Below the pieces are notes generated by a model that was not told the DNA's origin, ran no database searches, and was given only the letters and a program-made list of their open reading frames with translations. The translations under genes were made by a program, and so were the position numbers. Below, in pieces: positions 25,029 to 35,600 of a stretch of DNA of 38,102 bases. The stretch lies in assembly GCF_002269125.1 (NCBI RefSeq), contig NZ_NQKI01000041.1, positions 1 through 38,102 of the forward strand, in the 5' to 3' direction. Within the stretch, counting starts at the first letter, position 1, and each line of letters opens with the position of its first letter. This stretch comes from Pseudomonas lundensis. GTDB taxonomy: Bacteria > Pseudomonadota > Gammaproteobacteria > Pseudomonadales > Pseudomonadaceae.

Positions 25029-26651
25029 CTAAACCTTATCGATGTTCACGCCTTTAGTTTCCTTGAGGCACAGCATCCCCACCACCAGACTGACCCCGGT
25101 AATCAGCACCGGGTACCACAGCCCGTAAAAGATATCGCCGGTGTACACCACCAGCGCGAACGAGACGGTGGGCAAGAAGCCACCAAACCAGCCATTGCCG
25201 ATGTGGTACGGCAGCGACATCGAGGTGTAGCGGATGCGGGTCGGGAACAGTTCCACCATCACGGCTGCCAACGGGCCGTAGGTCATGGTCGCAATCAACG
25301 TCAGCATGACCATCACCAGCACCACCATCGGCTGGTTGACGGCACTCGGGTCAGCTTTCGCCGGGTAGCCCGCTGCCGAAATGGCGGCGCGCATGGCAGC
25401 TTCGTCGAAGCCCTTGATCTGCTGATCACCTACCGACACCTGCACGTCAGTGCCCGGCGCCGCCGCTTCAGAGGTGTACGGCAATCCCTGCTTCACCAGA
25501 AAGGTTTTAACCTTGTCGCACGGGCTATCGAAGCGCGCCTTACCCACAGGGTCAAACTGGAACGTGCAGGTCGAAGGGTCGGCCATCACCACAATCGGTG
25601 ACTGGCGGCTTGCCGCATCAATTTGCGGATTGGCGTAGTGGCTGAGCGCTTTGAACAGCGGGAAGTACAGCACAGTTGCCAACAACAACCCCATCATCAA
25701 AATCGGCTTGCGCCCTACGCGGTCCGACAGCCAGCCAAAGAAGATGAAGAACGGCGCGCCGATCACCACACTGATAATCAGCAGCGTATTGGCCTGCGCC
25801 GGGTCCATCTTGAGCATCTGCGTGAGGAAGAACAGCACGTAGAACTGCGCCGTATAGAAGGTGACAGCCTGCCCGGCATTGATGCCGAACAACGCAATCA
25901 GCACGATCTTGAGGTTTTCCCACTTGCCGAAGGACTCGCGGATCGGTGATTTGCTGCTTTTACCTTCGGCCTTCATTTTCACGAACGCGGGCGACTCATG
26001 CATGCTCATGCGGATCCAGGTCGAAATGCACAGCAGCACGATCGACAGCAGGAACGGCAGGCGCCAGCCCCACACTTCAAACTCGTCGCCCGTCAGGTAG
26101 CGACAGCCCAGCACCACGACCAGCGACAGCAGCAGACCCAGGGTAGCGGTGGATTGAATCCAGCTGGTATTGAAGCCACGCTTGCCGGGTGGTGCGTGCT
26201 CAGCCACATAGGTCGCAGCACCGCCGTATTCGCCACCGAGCGCCAGCCCTTGAAGCATGCGCAGCAGCACCAGCATGATCGGGGCCGCAATACCGATGCT
26301 GGCATAGGTGGGTAACAGGCCGACGGCAAAGGTAGAAAGGCCCATCAGAACGATGGTCATGAGAAAGGTATATTTTCGCCCGATCATGTCGCCCAAGCGG
26401 CCGAACACCAGTGCCCCGAACGGCCGCACCAAGAAACCGGCAGCAAAGGCCATCAGCGCAAAAATGAACGCAGTGGTGTCGTTCACCCCGGCAAAAAACT
26501 GCTTGCTGAGGACCGTCGCCAAGGCGCCATACAAGAAAAAGTCATACCACTCGAAAACCGTCCCGAGGGATGACGCAAAAATGATTTTCCGTTCTTCTCG
26601 GCCTGTCGGCGCTTTCGCGACGCTGGCCGTTTGTGCGATGGAGTCTGACAT
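25029..26651 (-). CDS. MFS transporter of the metabolite:H+ symporter (MHS/ProP-like) family
   Basis: This inner-membrane proton symporter, probably for an organic acid or betaine-like solute, has 540 residues and twelve TM segments. MHS signatures are ASSLGTVFEWYDFFLYG near residues 27-43, GRLGDMIGRK, GEYGGAATYVAEHAP and GWLSDRVGRKP. Between the second-half TM segments lies an unusually large hydrophilic insertion (about residues 340-435) with two cysteines, Cys362 and Cys378, that could form a periplasmic disulfide. The ATG at 26651 is preferred over a TTG two codons upstream because GAGGA stands eight bases before it. It follows the GMC oxidoreductase by 90 bases on the same strand and is probably co-transcribed, suggesting uptake of that enzyme's substrate. 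Confidence 0.88.
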   Translation of the reverse strand: MSDSIAQTASVAKAPTGREERKIIFASSLGTVFEWYDFFLYGALATVLSKQFFAGVNDTTAFIFALMAFAAGFLVRPFGALVFGRLGDMIGRKYTFLMTIVLMGLSTFAVGLLPTYASIGIAAPIMLVLLRMLQGLALGGEYGGAATYVAEHAPPGKRGFNTSWIQSTATLGLLLSLVVVLGCRYLTGDEFEVWGWRLPFLLSIVLLCISTWIRMSMHESPAFVKMKAEGKSSKSPIRESFGKWENLKIVLIALFGINAGQAVTFYTAQFYVLFFLTQMLKMDPAQANTLLIISVVIGAPFFIFFGWLSDRVGRKPILMMGLLLATVLYFPLFKALSHYANPQIDAASRQSPIVVMADPSTCTFQFDPVGKARFDSPCDKVKTFLVKQGLPYTSEAAAPGTDVQVSVGDQQIKGFDEAAMRAAISAAGYPAKADPSAVNQPMVVLVMVMLTLIATMTYGPLAAVMVELFPTRIRYTSMSLPYHIGNGWFGGFLPTVSFALVVYTGDIFYGLWYPVLITGVSLVVGMLCLKETKGVNIDKV

Positions 26652-26741
26652 GTTCAATGTCCTCGGCCCTTGGGGCCACAGTGATTATTGTTGTTGTCCA
26701 CTGTCGGTTCCGGATGACTGCGACCGAAACCACGATCGCCT

Positions 26742-28403
26742 TCAGGCGACCGGTGTTGCTACTGCGCGAGCGGTATCCAACGTTTTTTCCGCCAGATTGA
26801 CGGGTGTTTCAAGAATCAATTGCGCAGCTTTTTCGCCAATCATCAGCGTAGGCGAACAGGTATTGCCCGACACGATATCGGGCATGATCGACGCATCGGC
26901 CACCCTTAATCCGACGACGCCGTGCACCCGCAATTGAGCATCCACCACGGCCTGCGGATCCTGCCCCATGCGGCAGGTGCCGACGGGATGGAAAATCGTC
27001 GTACCGATTCGGGCGGCCGCTTCATGCAACTGTTGCTCGGTTTGCAGTTCAGGGCCAGGCAGATATTCCTCGGGGCTGAAGCCTTGTAGAGCAGGGCTGG
27101 CGACGATGTTGCGCGTCAACCGGATGGCATCCGCCGCCACGTTTAAATCGTCGGGATGGCTGAGGTAGTTGGGATCGATCAGCGGCGCATCGTCCGGGTC
27201 GGCAGAACGGATATCCACCCGGCCGCGGCTTTTCGGGCGCAGGTTGCACACTGACGCGGTAAAAGCCGGGAAGGTGTGCAACGGTTCGCCAAAGCGCTCC
27301 AGCGACAATGGCTGCACGTGGTACTGCAAATTCGCTGAAGGCTGTGCGGGGTCTGACTTCACAAACGCTCCCAACTGGCTAGGCGCCATGGCCAGCGGGC
27401 CGCTGCGATCGTAGGCGTACCGCAGACCCATGCCCAGTTTGCCCCACAGGCTATTGGCCACCTGATTAAGGGTGCGCGCCTTGCTCAGTTTGAAGATCAG
27501 GCGCAGTTGCAGGTGATCTTGCAAGTTGCCACCGACACCGGGTAGCTCATGCTCGACCTTGATGCCCAGGCTTTCGAGCAACGGGCGCGGGCCAATCCCC
27601 GAGCGCTGCAAAATCCCCGGTGACCCTATCGCGCCAGCACACAGAATAATTTCACGCTGTGCTTTGAAGTCTTGTTCAGCGCCTTGCCAGCGAGCGCGCA
27701 CATGGGTAGCACGGCCTTCGTCTAACAGCACTTTATTGACCTGAACGTCGGTCCGCACGGTCAGGTTCGGCCGTTTGAGGATCGGGCGCAAAAAAGCCTT
27801 AGATGCATTCCAGCGTACGCCTGCGCGCTGATTGACCTGAAAGTAGCCGCAGCCCTGATTGTCGCCGGTGTTGAAATCATCCACGGTCGGGATGCCGCTT
27901 TGGGCAGCAGCGTCGCGGAAAGCATCGAGGATGGGCCACGAATAACGCTGTTGCTCAACGCGCCATTCGCCGTCACTGCTGTGCATATCTGCGTTGCCGC
28001 CGTAGTGCTTTTCGCTGCGTTTGAACAGCGGCAGCACGTCTTTCCAGGCCCAGCCCGGGTTGCCCTGTTCGGCCCAACGGTCGTAATCACTCGCCTGCCC
28101 GCGCATGTAGATCATGCCGTTGATCGACGAACAACCGCCCAGTACCTTGCCCCGTGGATAACTCAGGCTGCGGCCTTGCAGCCCCGCCTGCACCTCGGTT
28201 TTAAAGCACCAGTCGGTGCGCGGGTTACCTATGCAATAGAGGTAGCCCACGGGAATATGAATCCACGGGTAGTTGTCGCGGCCACCGGCTTCGAGCAACA
28301 GCACTGAGTGGGCCGGGTTGGCCGACAACCGGTTGGCCAGCACAGAACCGGCAGGGCCTGCGCCCACGATGATGTAGTCATAGACCTGAGTCGCTGATGG
28401 CAT
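26742..28403 (-). CDS. GMC-family FAD oxidoreductase (choline/alcohol dehydrogenase-like)
   Basis: This flavoprotein oxidises an alcohol group to an aldehyde. Its 553 residues show the FAD dinucleotide fold (YIIVGAGPAGSVLANRL at 10-26), the GMC signature PRGKVLGGCSSINGMIYMRG (about 84-103), the second signature GAIGSPGILQRSGIGP, and a C-terminal active site with His472 (HPVGTCRMG) and Asn514 (GNTCSPTLM). It resembles choline dehydrogenase BetA in layout, but so do many GMC enzymes for other alcohols. Without betB beside it, a choline role is unproven. GAGG precedes the ATG. It diverges from a LysR gene across 137 bp, with a dyad in the gap. Confidence 0.9.
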   Translation of the reverse strand: MPSATQVYDYIIVGAGPAGSVLANRLSANPAHSVLLLEAGGRDNYPWIHIPVGYLYCIGNPRTDWCFKTEVQAGLQGRSLSYPRGKVLGGCSSINGMIYMRGQASDYDRWAEQGNPGWAWKDVLPLFKRSEKHYGGNADMHSSDGEWRVEQQRYSWPILDAFRDAAAQSGIPTVDDFNTGDNQGCGYFQVNQRAGVRWNASKAFLRPILKRPNLTVRTDVQVNKVLLDEGRATHVRARWQGAEQDFKAQREIILCAGAIGSPGILQRSGIGPRPLLESLGIKVEHELPGVGGNLQDHLQLRLIFKLSKARTLNQVANSLWGKLGMGLRYAYDRSGPLAMAPSQLGAFVKSDPAQPSANLQYHVQPLSLERFGEPLHTFPAFTASVCNLRPKSRGRVDIRSADPDDAPLIDPNYLSHPDDLNVAADAIRLTRNIVASPALQGFSPEEYLPGPELQTEQQLHEAAARIGTTIFHPVGTCRMGQDPQAVVDAQLRVHGVVGLRVADASIMPDIVSGNTCSPTLMIGEKAAQLILETPVNLAEKTLDTARAVATPVA

Positions 28404-28493
28404 GAAGCACCTCGCGCCTGTATTTATTTTTATTGTCCTGCCCCATCGTATTGATTAATTTCGAGATGAAAACGCGCGATTTCGCCCATGGCC

Positions 28494-28509
28494 TGTGCGT
28501 TTTTGCACA
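28494..28509. promoter_or_regulatory. candidate LysR-type operator in the divergent GMC/LysR gap
   Basis: TGTGC-N6-GCACA is a perfect 5-6-5 dyad lying 31 bases before the LysR start and about 90 bases upstream of the GMC gene. LysR-type regulators commonly bind such dyads in divergent gaps; binding here is inference. Confidence 0.45.
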
Positions 28510-28540
28510 ACACCTCTGACAGCTGCGCCCGAGGACACTC

Positions 28541-29428
28541 ATGTTCGACTGGAATGACTTGCGGTATTTTCTGGAGTTGCAGCGCAGCGGCCGCTTATTA
28601 ACCGCCGCCAAACGCCTCAACACAACCCACAGCACGGTGGCGCGGCACATTGAGACCATCGAACAGCATCTTGGGACGGCGCTGTTCGTGCAGCACGCGC
28701 AAGGGTACGAACTGACCCCGGCCGGGCAAGCGCTGCTCAAACACGCCGAAGCGATGGAAAACGTCGCACTCCTGGCTCAGGAAGAAATCACCCAGGCCAT
28801 GGCGCCGCTGGGCAAGATCCGTCTGGGCGTCACCGAAGGCATCGGCATCATGTTTATCACAGCGCGTCTACGTGGCCTGTTTGAGCGCTATCCGGGTCTG
28901 GAGGTGGAACTGGTGGCGGTGCCGCGCTTTGTCAGCATTCTTAACCGTGAGGCCGAAATCAGCATCCATCTGGAACGGCCTAACGCCGACCTGTTGATTA
29001 CCCGCAAACTCACGGATTACACCCTCGGGCTTTATGCCAGCCCCCTGTATCTGGAGAGGGCACCCGCGCTAAAGGATCGCGATGACCTGAGCCATCACTA
29101 TTGGATTGGTTATGTCGACGACCTGTTGTTCAGCCAGGAACTGCTGTTTCTCAATACGTTCTGCCGCACCCCGACCGTGACGTTTCGCAGTACCAGCGTG
29201 ATCGCTCAGCAACAGGCGGCCCGTGCGGGGTTGGGCATTGCCGTACTGCCCAACTACATGGCCCGCCACGACCCTGAGCTGGTGCGGGTCTTGCCACAGG
29301 AGTCGGTACAACGCAGCTACTGGATCAGCACCCGTCGCGAGTTGCACAAATCTGTGCGGTTGCGCGTGGTGTGGGATTTTTTACTGGAGTTATGCACAGC
29401 CGAACAGCACACCCTGCTGGCGCCCTGA
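28541..29428 (+). CDS. LysR family transcriptional regulator
   Basis: This 295-residue regulator has an N-terminal winged helix-turn-helix (FDWNDLRYFLELQRSG, AKRLNTTHSTVARHIETIE, residues 2-50) and a periplasmic-binding-protein-like effector domain from about residue 90 to the end. Serine/threonine-rich THSTVARHI is the recognition helix of this subfamily. GAGGA lies six bases before the ATG. Divergence from the GMC-MFS pair and the dyad in between suggest it controls those two genes in response to their substrate. Confidence 0.92.
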   Translation: MFDWNDLRYFLELQRSGRLLTAAKRLNTTHSTVARHIETIEQHLGTALFVQHAQGYELTPAGQALLKHAEAMENVALLAQEEITQAMAPLGKIRLGVTEGIGIMFITARLRGLFERYPGLEVELVAVPRFVSILNREAEISIHLERPNADLLITRKLTDYTLGLYASPLYLERAPALKDRDDLSHHYWIGYVDDLLFSQELLFLNTFCRTPTVTFRSTSVIAQQQAARAGLGIAVLPNYMARHDPELVRVLPQESVQRSYWISTRRELHKSVRLRVVWDFLLELCTAEQHTLLAP

Positions 29429-29596
29429 TCGGGACGACGCCGTGTTGGGGCTGTGGATATCTTCCAAAAACGCGAAACAGCCCACAGCTCGGGGTTAAAT
29501 CCGGCAGAGACCAGCACCCTGTTCTAGAGTCACGTCCTTAAACAGGGACTTCGCGATAGAAGCCTGCGTTCTAATAACGATAAGAAGTGAGCTTTT
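29429..29596. other. gap between LysR and the first protease gene
   Basis: No gene is seen. A 7-bp dyad (gctgtgg near 29449, ccacagc near 29490) follows LysR with a long loop and no T-run, so termination is doubtful. The promoter of the protease pair must lie here, but no clear hexamers were found. Confidence 0.3.
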
Positions 29597-32566
29597 ATGA
29601 ACAGGGACGTTCGTCGTGGCAGCGCCACGCCTATGTTATGTGCCAGCCTGCTGGTGATTCTTTCTACCCCGGCCCGGGGGATGTACCAGGAACAGGGCAC
29701 ACAGGGCGATGCGGCGAGCTGGCGGTCTGCCGAGTACTTGCAAGACTGGGGGCTTAAGCGACTTTCGGCCGATGCGGCGTACGCGGCGGGTGTTACCGGG
29801 GCAGGGGTCAAAATCGGCGTCATGGACTCGGGATTTGATCCGGGGCATCCCGAAGCTACCCGCTTCCATCCCGTGATAGCCAGTGGTCAGTCAGCAGACG
29901 GCACGCCGTTTGCTGTCAGCGGTGTGCTCAACCCGCGTAACGATTCCCACGGCACCCACGTCACCGGCACCATCGCTGCCGCTCGGGACGGTGTCGGCAT
30001 GCACGGTGTGGCCTTCAATGCCGATCTGTATGTGGCCAATACCAATCAGAACGACAGTTTTCTATTCGGCCCCCACCCGGATGCGCTGTATTTCAAGGCC
30101 GCCTATAACGCGCTGGCGGACGCAGGCGTGCGGGCGATCAACAACAGTTGGGGCAGCCAGCCCAAAGATGTGAACTATCAAACCCTCGATGGCCTGCATG
30201 CAGCTTATGCACAGCACTACAACCAGAGCACCTGGCTGGATGCCGCTGCAGATGTGTCGCGTCGGGGAGTAATTAATGTATTCAGCGCCGGTAACAGCGG
30301 GGTGGCCAACGCCAGCGTGCGGTCGGCGTTGCCGTACTTTCAACCCGATCTTGAAGGACATTGGCTGGCAGTCTCCGGGCTGGATAAAAATAACCAGCAA
30401 AAATACAACCAATGCGGCATCGCCAAGTATTGGTGTATCGCCACCCCCGGCGCATTGATCAACAGCACCATCCCGGGGGATGGCTACGGGGTGAAATCCG
30501 GGACGTCAATGTCGGCACCGCACGCCACGGGCGCTCTGGCGCTGGTGATGGAACGCTATCCTTACCTGAACAACAGACAAGCCCTCGACGTCTTGCTGAC
30601 GACCTCCACCCAACTGGACGGCTCGCTCACTCAGACGCCGAATGAGCGGGTAGGTTGGGGCGTGCCGGATCTGGACCGGGCCATGAAAGGGCCGGGGCAG
30701 TTGCTCGGGACGTTTGATGTGCAATTGGCCAACGGCCAACACGACGTGTGGAGCAATAACCTGACTGATACCGCGCTCGCCTCCCGTCAGCAAGAAGACG
30801 CGGCCGAGCATCAAGCGTGGCAACAAACCCTGATCGACAAGGGCTGGACCCAAGGCCTTGCGAGCAGCGCCAGCCAGCAAGATCAAACCGATTACGCGAT
30901 AGGCACAGCCCGCGATGCCGCCGCCGCACAACGCGAATACCAGGGCAGCCTGATCAAGTCCGGGGCGGGCAGCCTCACGCTGACCGGCGCCAATACGTAC
31001 CGTGGCGCCACCACCGTCAATGACGGCCGACTCAACGTTAATGGCTCAATCACATCGTCTGTGACCATCAACGGCAGCGGCTCGTTGGGTGGATCGGGCA
31101 GCGTTGGCAGTTTAATCGCCAACACGGGCGCGACTGTGGCCCCGGGCAACTCGATTGGCGCGCTCAGCGTCGCGGGTGACGTGACCTTTAAGTCCGGCTC
31201 GACGTACGCCGTTGAGTTATCCCCAACCCAAAGCGACCGCCTTGTTGCGGGCGGTAAAGCCACACTGGAGGGTGGCACTGTGACACTGGCGCTGGAAAAC
31301 ACCCCAGGCCTGCTCACCCAGCCGCAAGCACGCAGCCTGTTGGGCCGCCCGTATCAAATCCTGCAAGCCACGGGCGGTATTGAAGGGCAGTTCGCCAGTG
31401 TCATGCCCAACTTCCTGTTTATCGGGGCGAAACTCAACTACTCGGCCACCGCCGTGCAGATGGACATTGAGCGCAATGCGACCTCGTTTGCCGCAGTTGG
31501 CGCTACACCGAACCAGCGCGCTGTGGCCGCCGCCAGTGAACAACTGGGCGCCGGCAATGCGGTGTATGAAAGCGTTTTAAGCGCACCGTCGATCGCGGTG
31601 GCTCAAAGCGCGTTTCAGCAGTTGTCAGGGGAAATCCATCCGGCATTGGGCACGACGCTGATCAACGACAGCCGCCATTTACGGGAGGCAGTGGGTGAAC
31701 GCCTCAACCCGGCAGACGCCTACAACGCGTCGCACGCCGCGCCTGAGGTGTGGTTTAAAGCGCTGGGTGCGTGGGGCAAGACCGATTCACGTCATGACAC
31801 GGCGGATTACACCACCTCACTAGGTGGGGCAGTGGCAGGCGTGGACGGCGCATTAAATGACGAAACCCGGCTCGGCCTGCTGGGCGGTTATAGCGACAGC
31901 TCGCTGAACATGGGCGCAGGCACGCACTCGCGAGCGGCGGTGGACAGCTATCACATTGGCGCCTACATCGGACATGCTCTGGGCGACGTACGCCTGAGCG
32001 GCGGCGCAACGTACAGCTGGCACCGTGCCGATGTAAAACGCGACGTGCAGTACAACAACAGCACCGCCAAACAAAAAACCAAACGTGACGCGCAAACCGT
32101 GCAGGTGTTTACCGAAGCGGCCTATCGCGTGGACTTGCCTGCGGTGGGATTAGAACCGTTCGCCAATCTGGCGTACATCCACCTGAACAGTGAGGGGTTC
32201 ACCGAAAAAGGGGATGCCACTGCACTCAAAGGCAGCCGCGATCAACGCGACGCCGTCCTTAGCACGTTAGGTCTGCGGGCATTGAAAACGGTGCATATCG
32301 CGCAGCAGCCGCTGGATCTGGCGGGCAGCTTGGGCTGGCAGCACAACCTCAGCGCAGTCGATTCCGACACCCATTTGCGCTTCGCCTCGGGCGGGCCGCG
32401 CTTCACCGTTGAAAGTTCGCCGCTGGTACGGGACGCCGCACTCATCGGCGCACACGCCAGCCTCGCGATCAACCGCGACCTGCGCATCAACCTGGATTAC
32501 AGCGGCCAATTGGCGAATCGGGAAAAGACCCACGGCGTGGGCCTGAGCCTGAATTGGCAGTTCTGA
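29597..32566 (+). CDS. autotransporter serine protease, subtilisin (S8) type, PspA-like
   Basis: This type Va secreted protease has 989 residues. The N-terminal signal sequence (hydrophobic MLCASLLVILST, about 13-24) leads into a subtilase domain with the full catalytic triad: Asp77 in GVMDSGFD, His118 in HGTHVTG and Ser304 in GTSMSAPHA. The oxyanion Asn is probably in the VFSAGNSG motif. An autotransporter repeat (SGAGSLTLTGANTYRGA, from residue 453) and beta-helical linker follow. The translocator beta-barrel is about residues 700-989, ending in the typical aromatic C-terminus NWQF. Its length and pairing with the next gene match the pspA/pspB serine protease homologues described in P. fluorescens, recalled from the literature; P. 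aeruginosa EprS is a further relative. Probably acts extracellularly or on the cell surface. Confidence 0.9.
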   Translation: MNRDVRRGSATPMLCASLLVILSTPARGMYQEQGTQGDAASWRSAEYLQDWGLKRLSADAAYAAGVTGAGVKIGVMDSGFDPGHPEATRFHPVIASGQSADGTPFAVSGVLNPRNDSHGTHVTGTIAAARDGVGMHGVAFNADLYVANTNQNDSFLFGPHPDALYFKAAYNALADAGVRAINNSWGSQPKDVNYQTLDGLHAAYAQHYNQSTWLDAAADVSRRGVINVFSAGNSGVANASVRSALPYFQPDLEGHWLAVSGLDKNNQQKYNQCGIAKYWCIATPGALINSTIPGDGYGVKSGTSMSAPHATGALALVMERYPYLNNRQALDVLLTTSTQLDGSLTQTPNERVGWGVPDLDRAMKGPGQLLGTFDVQLANGQHDVWSNNLTDTALASRQQEDAAEHQAWQQTLIDKGWTQGLASSASQQDQTDYAIGTARDAAAAQREYQGSLIKSGAGSLTLTGANTYRGATTVNDGRLNVNGSITSSVTINGSGSLGGSGSVGSLIANTGATVAPGNSIGALSVAGDVTFKSGSTYAVELSPTQSDRLVAGGKATLEGGTVTLALENTPGLLTQPQARSLLGRPYQILQATGGIEGQFASVMPNFLFIGAKLNYSATAVQMDIERNATSFAAVGATPNQRAVAAASEQLGAGNAVYESVLSAPSIAVAQSAFQQLSGEIHPALGTTLINDSRHLREAVGERLNPADAYNASHAAPEVWFKALGAWGKTDSRHDTADYTTSLGGAVAGVDGALNDETRLGLLGGYSDSSLNMGAGTHSRAAVDSYHIGAYIGHALGDVRLSGGATYSWHRADVKRDVQYNNSTAKQKTKRDAQTVQVFTEAAYRVDLPAVGLEPFANLAYIHLNSEGFTEKGDATALKGSRDQRDAVLSTLGLRALKTVHIAQQPLDLAGSLGWQHNLSAVDSDTHLRFASGGPRFTVESSPLVRDAALIGAHASLAINRDLRINLDYSGQLANREKTHGVGLSLNWQF

Positions 32567-32586
32567 TTTCACCCCTTTCGTCACCA

Positions 32587-32608
32587 CCCTGTGCCTAGAG
32601 GCACAGGG
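32587..32608. repeat. perfect inverted repeat in the gap between the two proteases
   Basis: CCCTGTGCCT and AGGCACAGGG (10 bp each) flank an AG centre in the 74-bp gap between the protease genes. Without a T-run it is more likely an mRNA-stabilising or attenuating hairpin in a shared transcript than a full terminator. Confidence 0.6.
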
Positions 32609-32640
32609 CTCATCTGCACTTCACCAAGGAAGGTCATTAA

Positions 32641-35600
32641 ATGGACGTAACACGTGGGCAGCTTTTGCCTGTAGGAAAAGTCAGTACGCTGCCGTTTAAA
32701 AAACGGGCCATGTCATTGGCATTGGGCATGGCGTATGTGGGCATGATCGGGCAGGTGCAGGCTGCCCCTTATGTGGAGGCCGGGCGGGCAGGGCAGCCCG
32801 ATAGCTGGCGCAGCCCGGAATTCAAGGCGGACTGGGGCTTGGGCGCGATCAATGCGCAGGATGCCTACGCAGGGGGCTACAGCGGCAAGGGCGTCAAACT
32901 CGGGATTTTCGATCAGCCGGTCTACGCACAGCATCCCGAGTTCAACAGCCCGAACAAAGTCATCACCCTGACGACCACCGGTATTCGCGAATACACCGAC
33001 CCCTACATTCCAGTCAAAGCCGGTGACGCGTTCATTTACGACGGCAGCCCTTCTGCCGGATCGGATGGCAAATTGGGCTCCCACGGCACCCACGTCGGCG
33101 GCATTGCGGGGGGTAACCGCGATGGCGGCCCGATGCATGGCGTAGCCTATGACGCGCAAATCATCATGGCCGACAACGGCGACCCCGGCCCGGAAGACGG
33201 CATTATTCGCGGTAACGACGGCGCCGTTTACAAAGCCGGTTGGGATGCGCTGGCCGCCAGCGGGGCGCGGATCATCAACAACAGTTGGGGCATTGGCATC
33301 ACCGATACGTTTCGTCTGGGCGGGCGCGATCCGGCCTATCCACACTTCACCGTGGCCGACGCGCAGAAGCAGTTCGATCAGATCGTGCCGCTGCTGGACA
33401 CCAAGGCAGGTGGCGCTTACAGCGGTGCCATCGAATCGGCGCGCAGTGGCATCGTGACCATTTTCGCCGCCGGTAATGACTACAACCTCAATAACCCGGA
33501 CGCCATTGCCGGGCTGGCGCATTTCGTCCCGGACATCGCACCTAACTGGATCACAGTGGCCAGCTTGCAGAAAAACCCGGACACCGCCAGCGCCATCCCT
33601 TACACCCTAAGTACGTTCTCATCGCGCTGCGGGTATGCGGCAAGTTTCTGCGTGTCCGCACCGGGCACGGGGATCTACAGCGCCGTGATTGGCGGCACAA
33701 CCCTGGACAACATGACGGTCGGTTACGGCAATAAAAGCGGAACCTCAATGGCGGCGCCTCATGTAGCAGGCAGCGCAGCGGTATTAATGGAGCGCTTCCC
33801 CTACATGACCGGTGCGCAAGTGGCAGGCGTGCTCAAATCCACGGCAACCGACCTGGGCGCGGCGGGTGTGGACGAGCTGTACGGCTGGGGCATGATCAAC
33901 CTGCACAAAGCCATCGATGGGCCCGGCATGTTCATCGCCGATGCCGATATCCCACAAACGTTGCGGGTAGAGGGGTCGTACGGCGACGGCCAGTTTGTGG
34001 CAGACCTGCCGGGCGTGGGCGCGCTGATTGATGCCGGAAAACCCACAGAGCGACGCTGCACCGATGTCAGCTGCGGCCTGGATGTCTGGCGTAACGATAT
34101 TGGCGGCCATGGCGGGCTGACCAAGCAAGGCATCGGTACATTGGTGCTGGCTGGCGCCAATACCTACAGTGGGCCGACGGCAATCAATCAGGGCTTGCTG
34201 GCGGTGAACGGTTCGCTCAGCTCCGCCGTGACGGTCAACCAAAACGGCGTACTGGGTGGCAGTGGCCAGGTAGGTGCGCTTACTGCCAACGCGGGCGGTA
34301 CTGTCGCGCCGGGCAATTCTATCGGCACGCTCAACGTGGCGGGTAACGTAACCTTCGAGCCCGGCTCAACCTACGCCGTCGAGTTATCCCCAACCCAAAG
34401 CGACCGACTCGTGGCGGGCGGTAAAGCCACATTGAATGGCGGCACAGTGACCCTGGCACTGGAAAACAATCCTGCGCTTTTGAGTCGCCAGGAAGCCGGC
34501 AGCCTGTTGGGTCAGCAGTTCGACATTCTGCAGGCCGCGGGTGGGGTAGAGGGGCAGTTCGCAAGCGTCTTGCCGAACTACCTCTTCATCGGCGGGCAAC
34601 TGGATTATTCAGCCACTGCAGTGCAACTGGGCATCGAGCGCACTGCCGCGTCGTTCGCCAGTGTCGCACTCACACCTAACCAACGTGCAGTGGCTGGCGC
34701 AGCGGAAGGACTGAACGCTGGCAATGCGGTGTATGAAGGGATTTTGCTGTCCCCATCTGTCACCAGCGCACGTCAGGCATATCAGCAATTAAGTGGTGAG
34801 ATACACCCGGCCATTGCTACACAACTGATCAATGACAGTCGTCACTTACGGGATGCCGTGGGTGATCGGTTGCGCCAGCATGATCTCTACACAGCCAGTG
34901 CGCAGGCATCCGGGCAAAACAGTGTATGGGTCAAGGCGCTCGGCGCATGGGGTAAAACTGACGCGGGTTCATCCAACGCGCAATACACCACCTCATTGGG
35001 CGGCATGTTAATCGGGGCGGATGGGCTGATTAGCGAAGCCACACGCCTGGGCGTGTTCACCGGCTATAGCCACAGCGGCCTGAACATGGGAGAGGGAACG
35101 CACGCCAACGCGTCGACCGACAGCTACCACCTTGGCGCCTACGTGGGGCATGAAATCGATGCCCTGCGCCTGAGTGCGGGCGGATCCTATAGCTGGAACC
35201 GCATCGACGTGAAACGTGATGTGCAATTTGCAGACATCGATACCAAACAAAAAACCAAACGCGATGCGGAAACGGCGCAAGTATTCACCGAAGCGGCTTA
35301 CCGCATTGAACTGCCAGCGTTGGCGCTCGAACCCTTCGCCAACCTGGCGTATGTACACGTGCGCAGTGACAGCTTCCATGAAAAGGGTGGAGCCGCTGCC
35401 CTTAAGGGAAGCCGTGATAATCGTGAAGCCGTGTTGTCGACGCTGGGCATGCGAGCTGCAAAAACCTTCATCCTCAATAGCGATCAGCACATGGAGGTAG
35501 CCGGCAGTTTGGGGTGGCAGCACAACCTCAACGCCGTGGGCTCGGATCAGGATCTGAGCTTCGTCGCAGGCAGCACACCGTTCAGCGTGCACAGTGTTTC

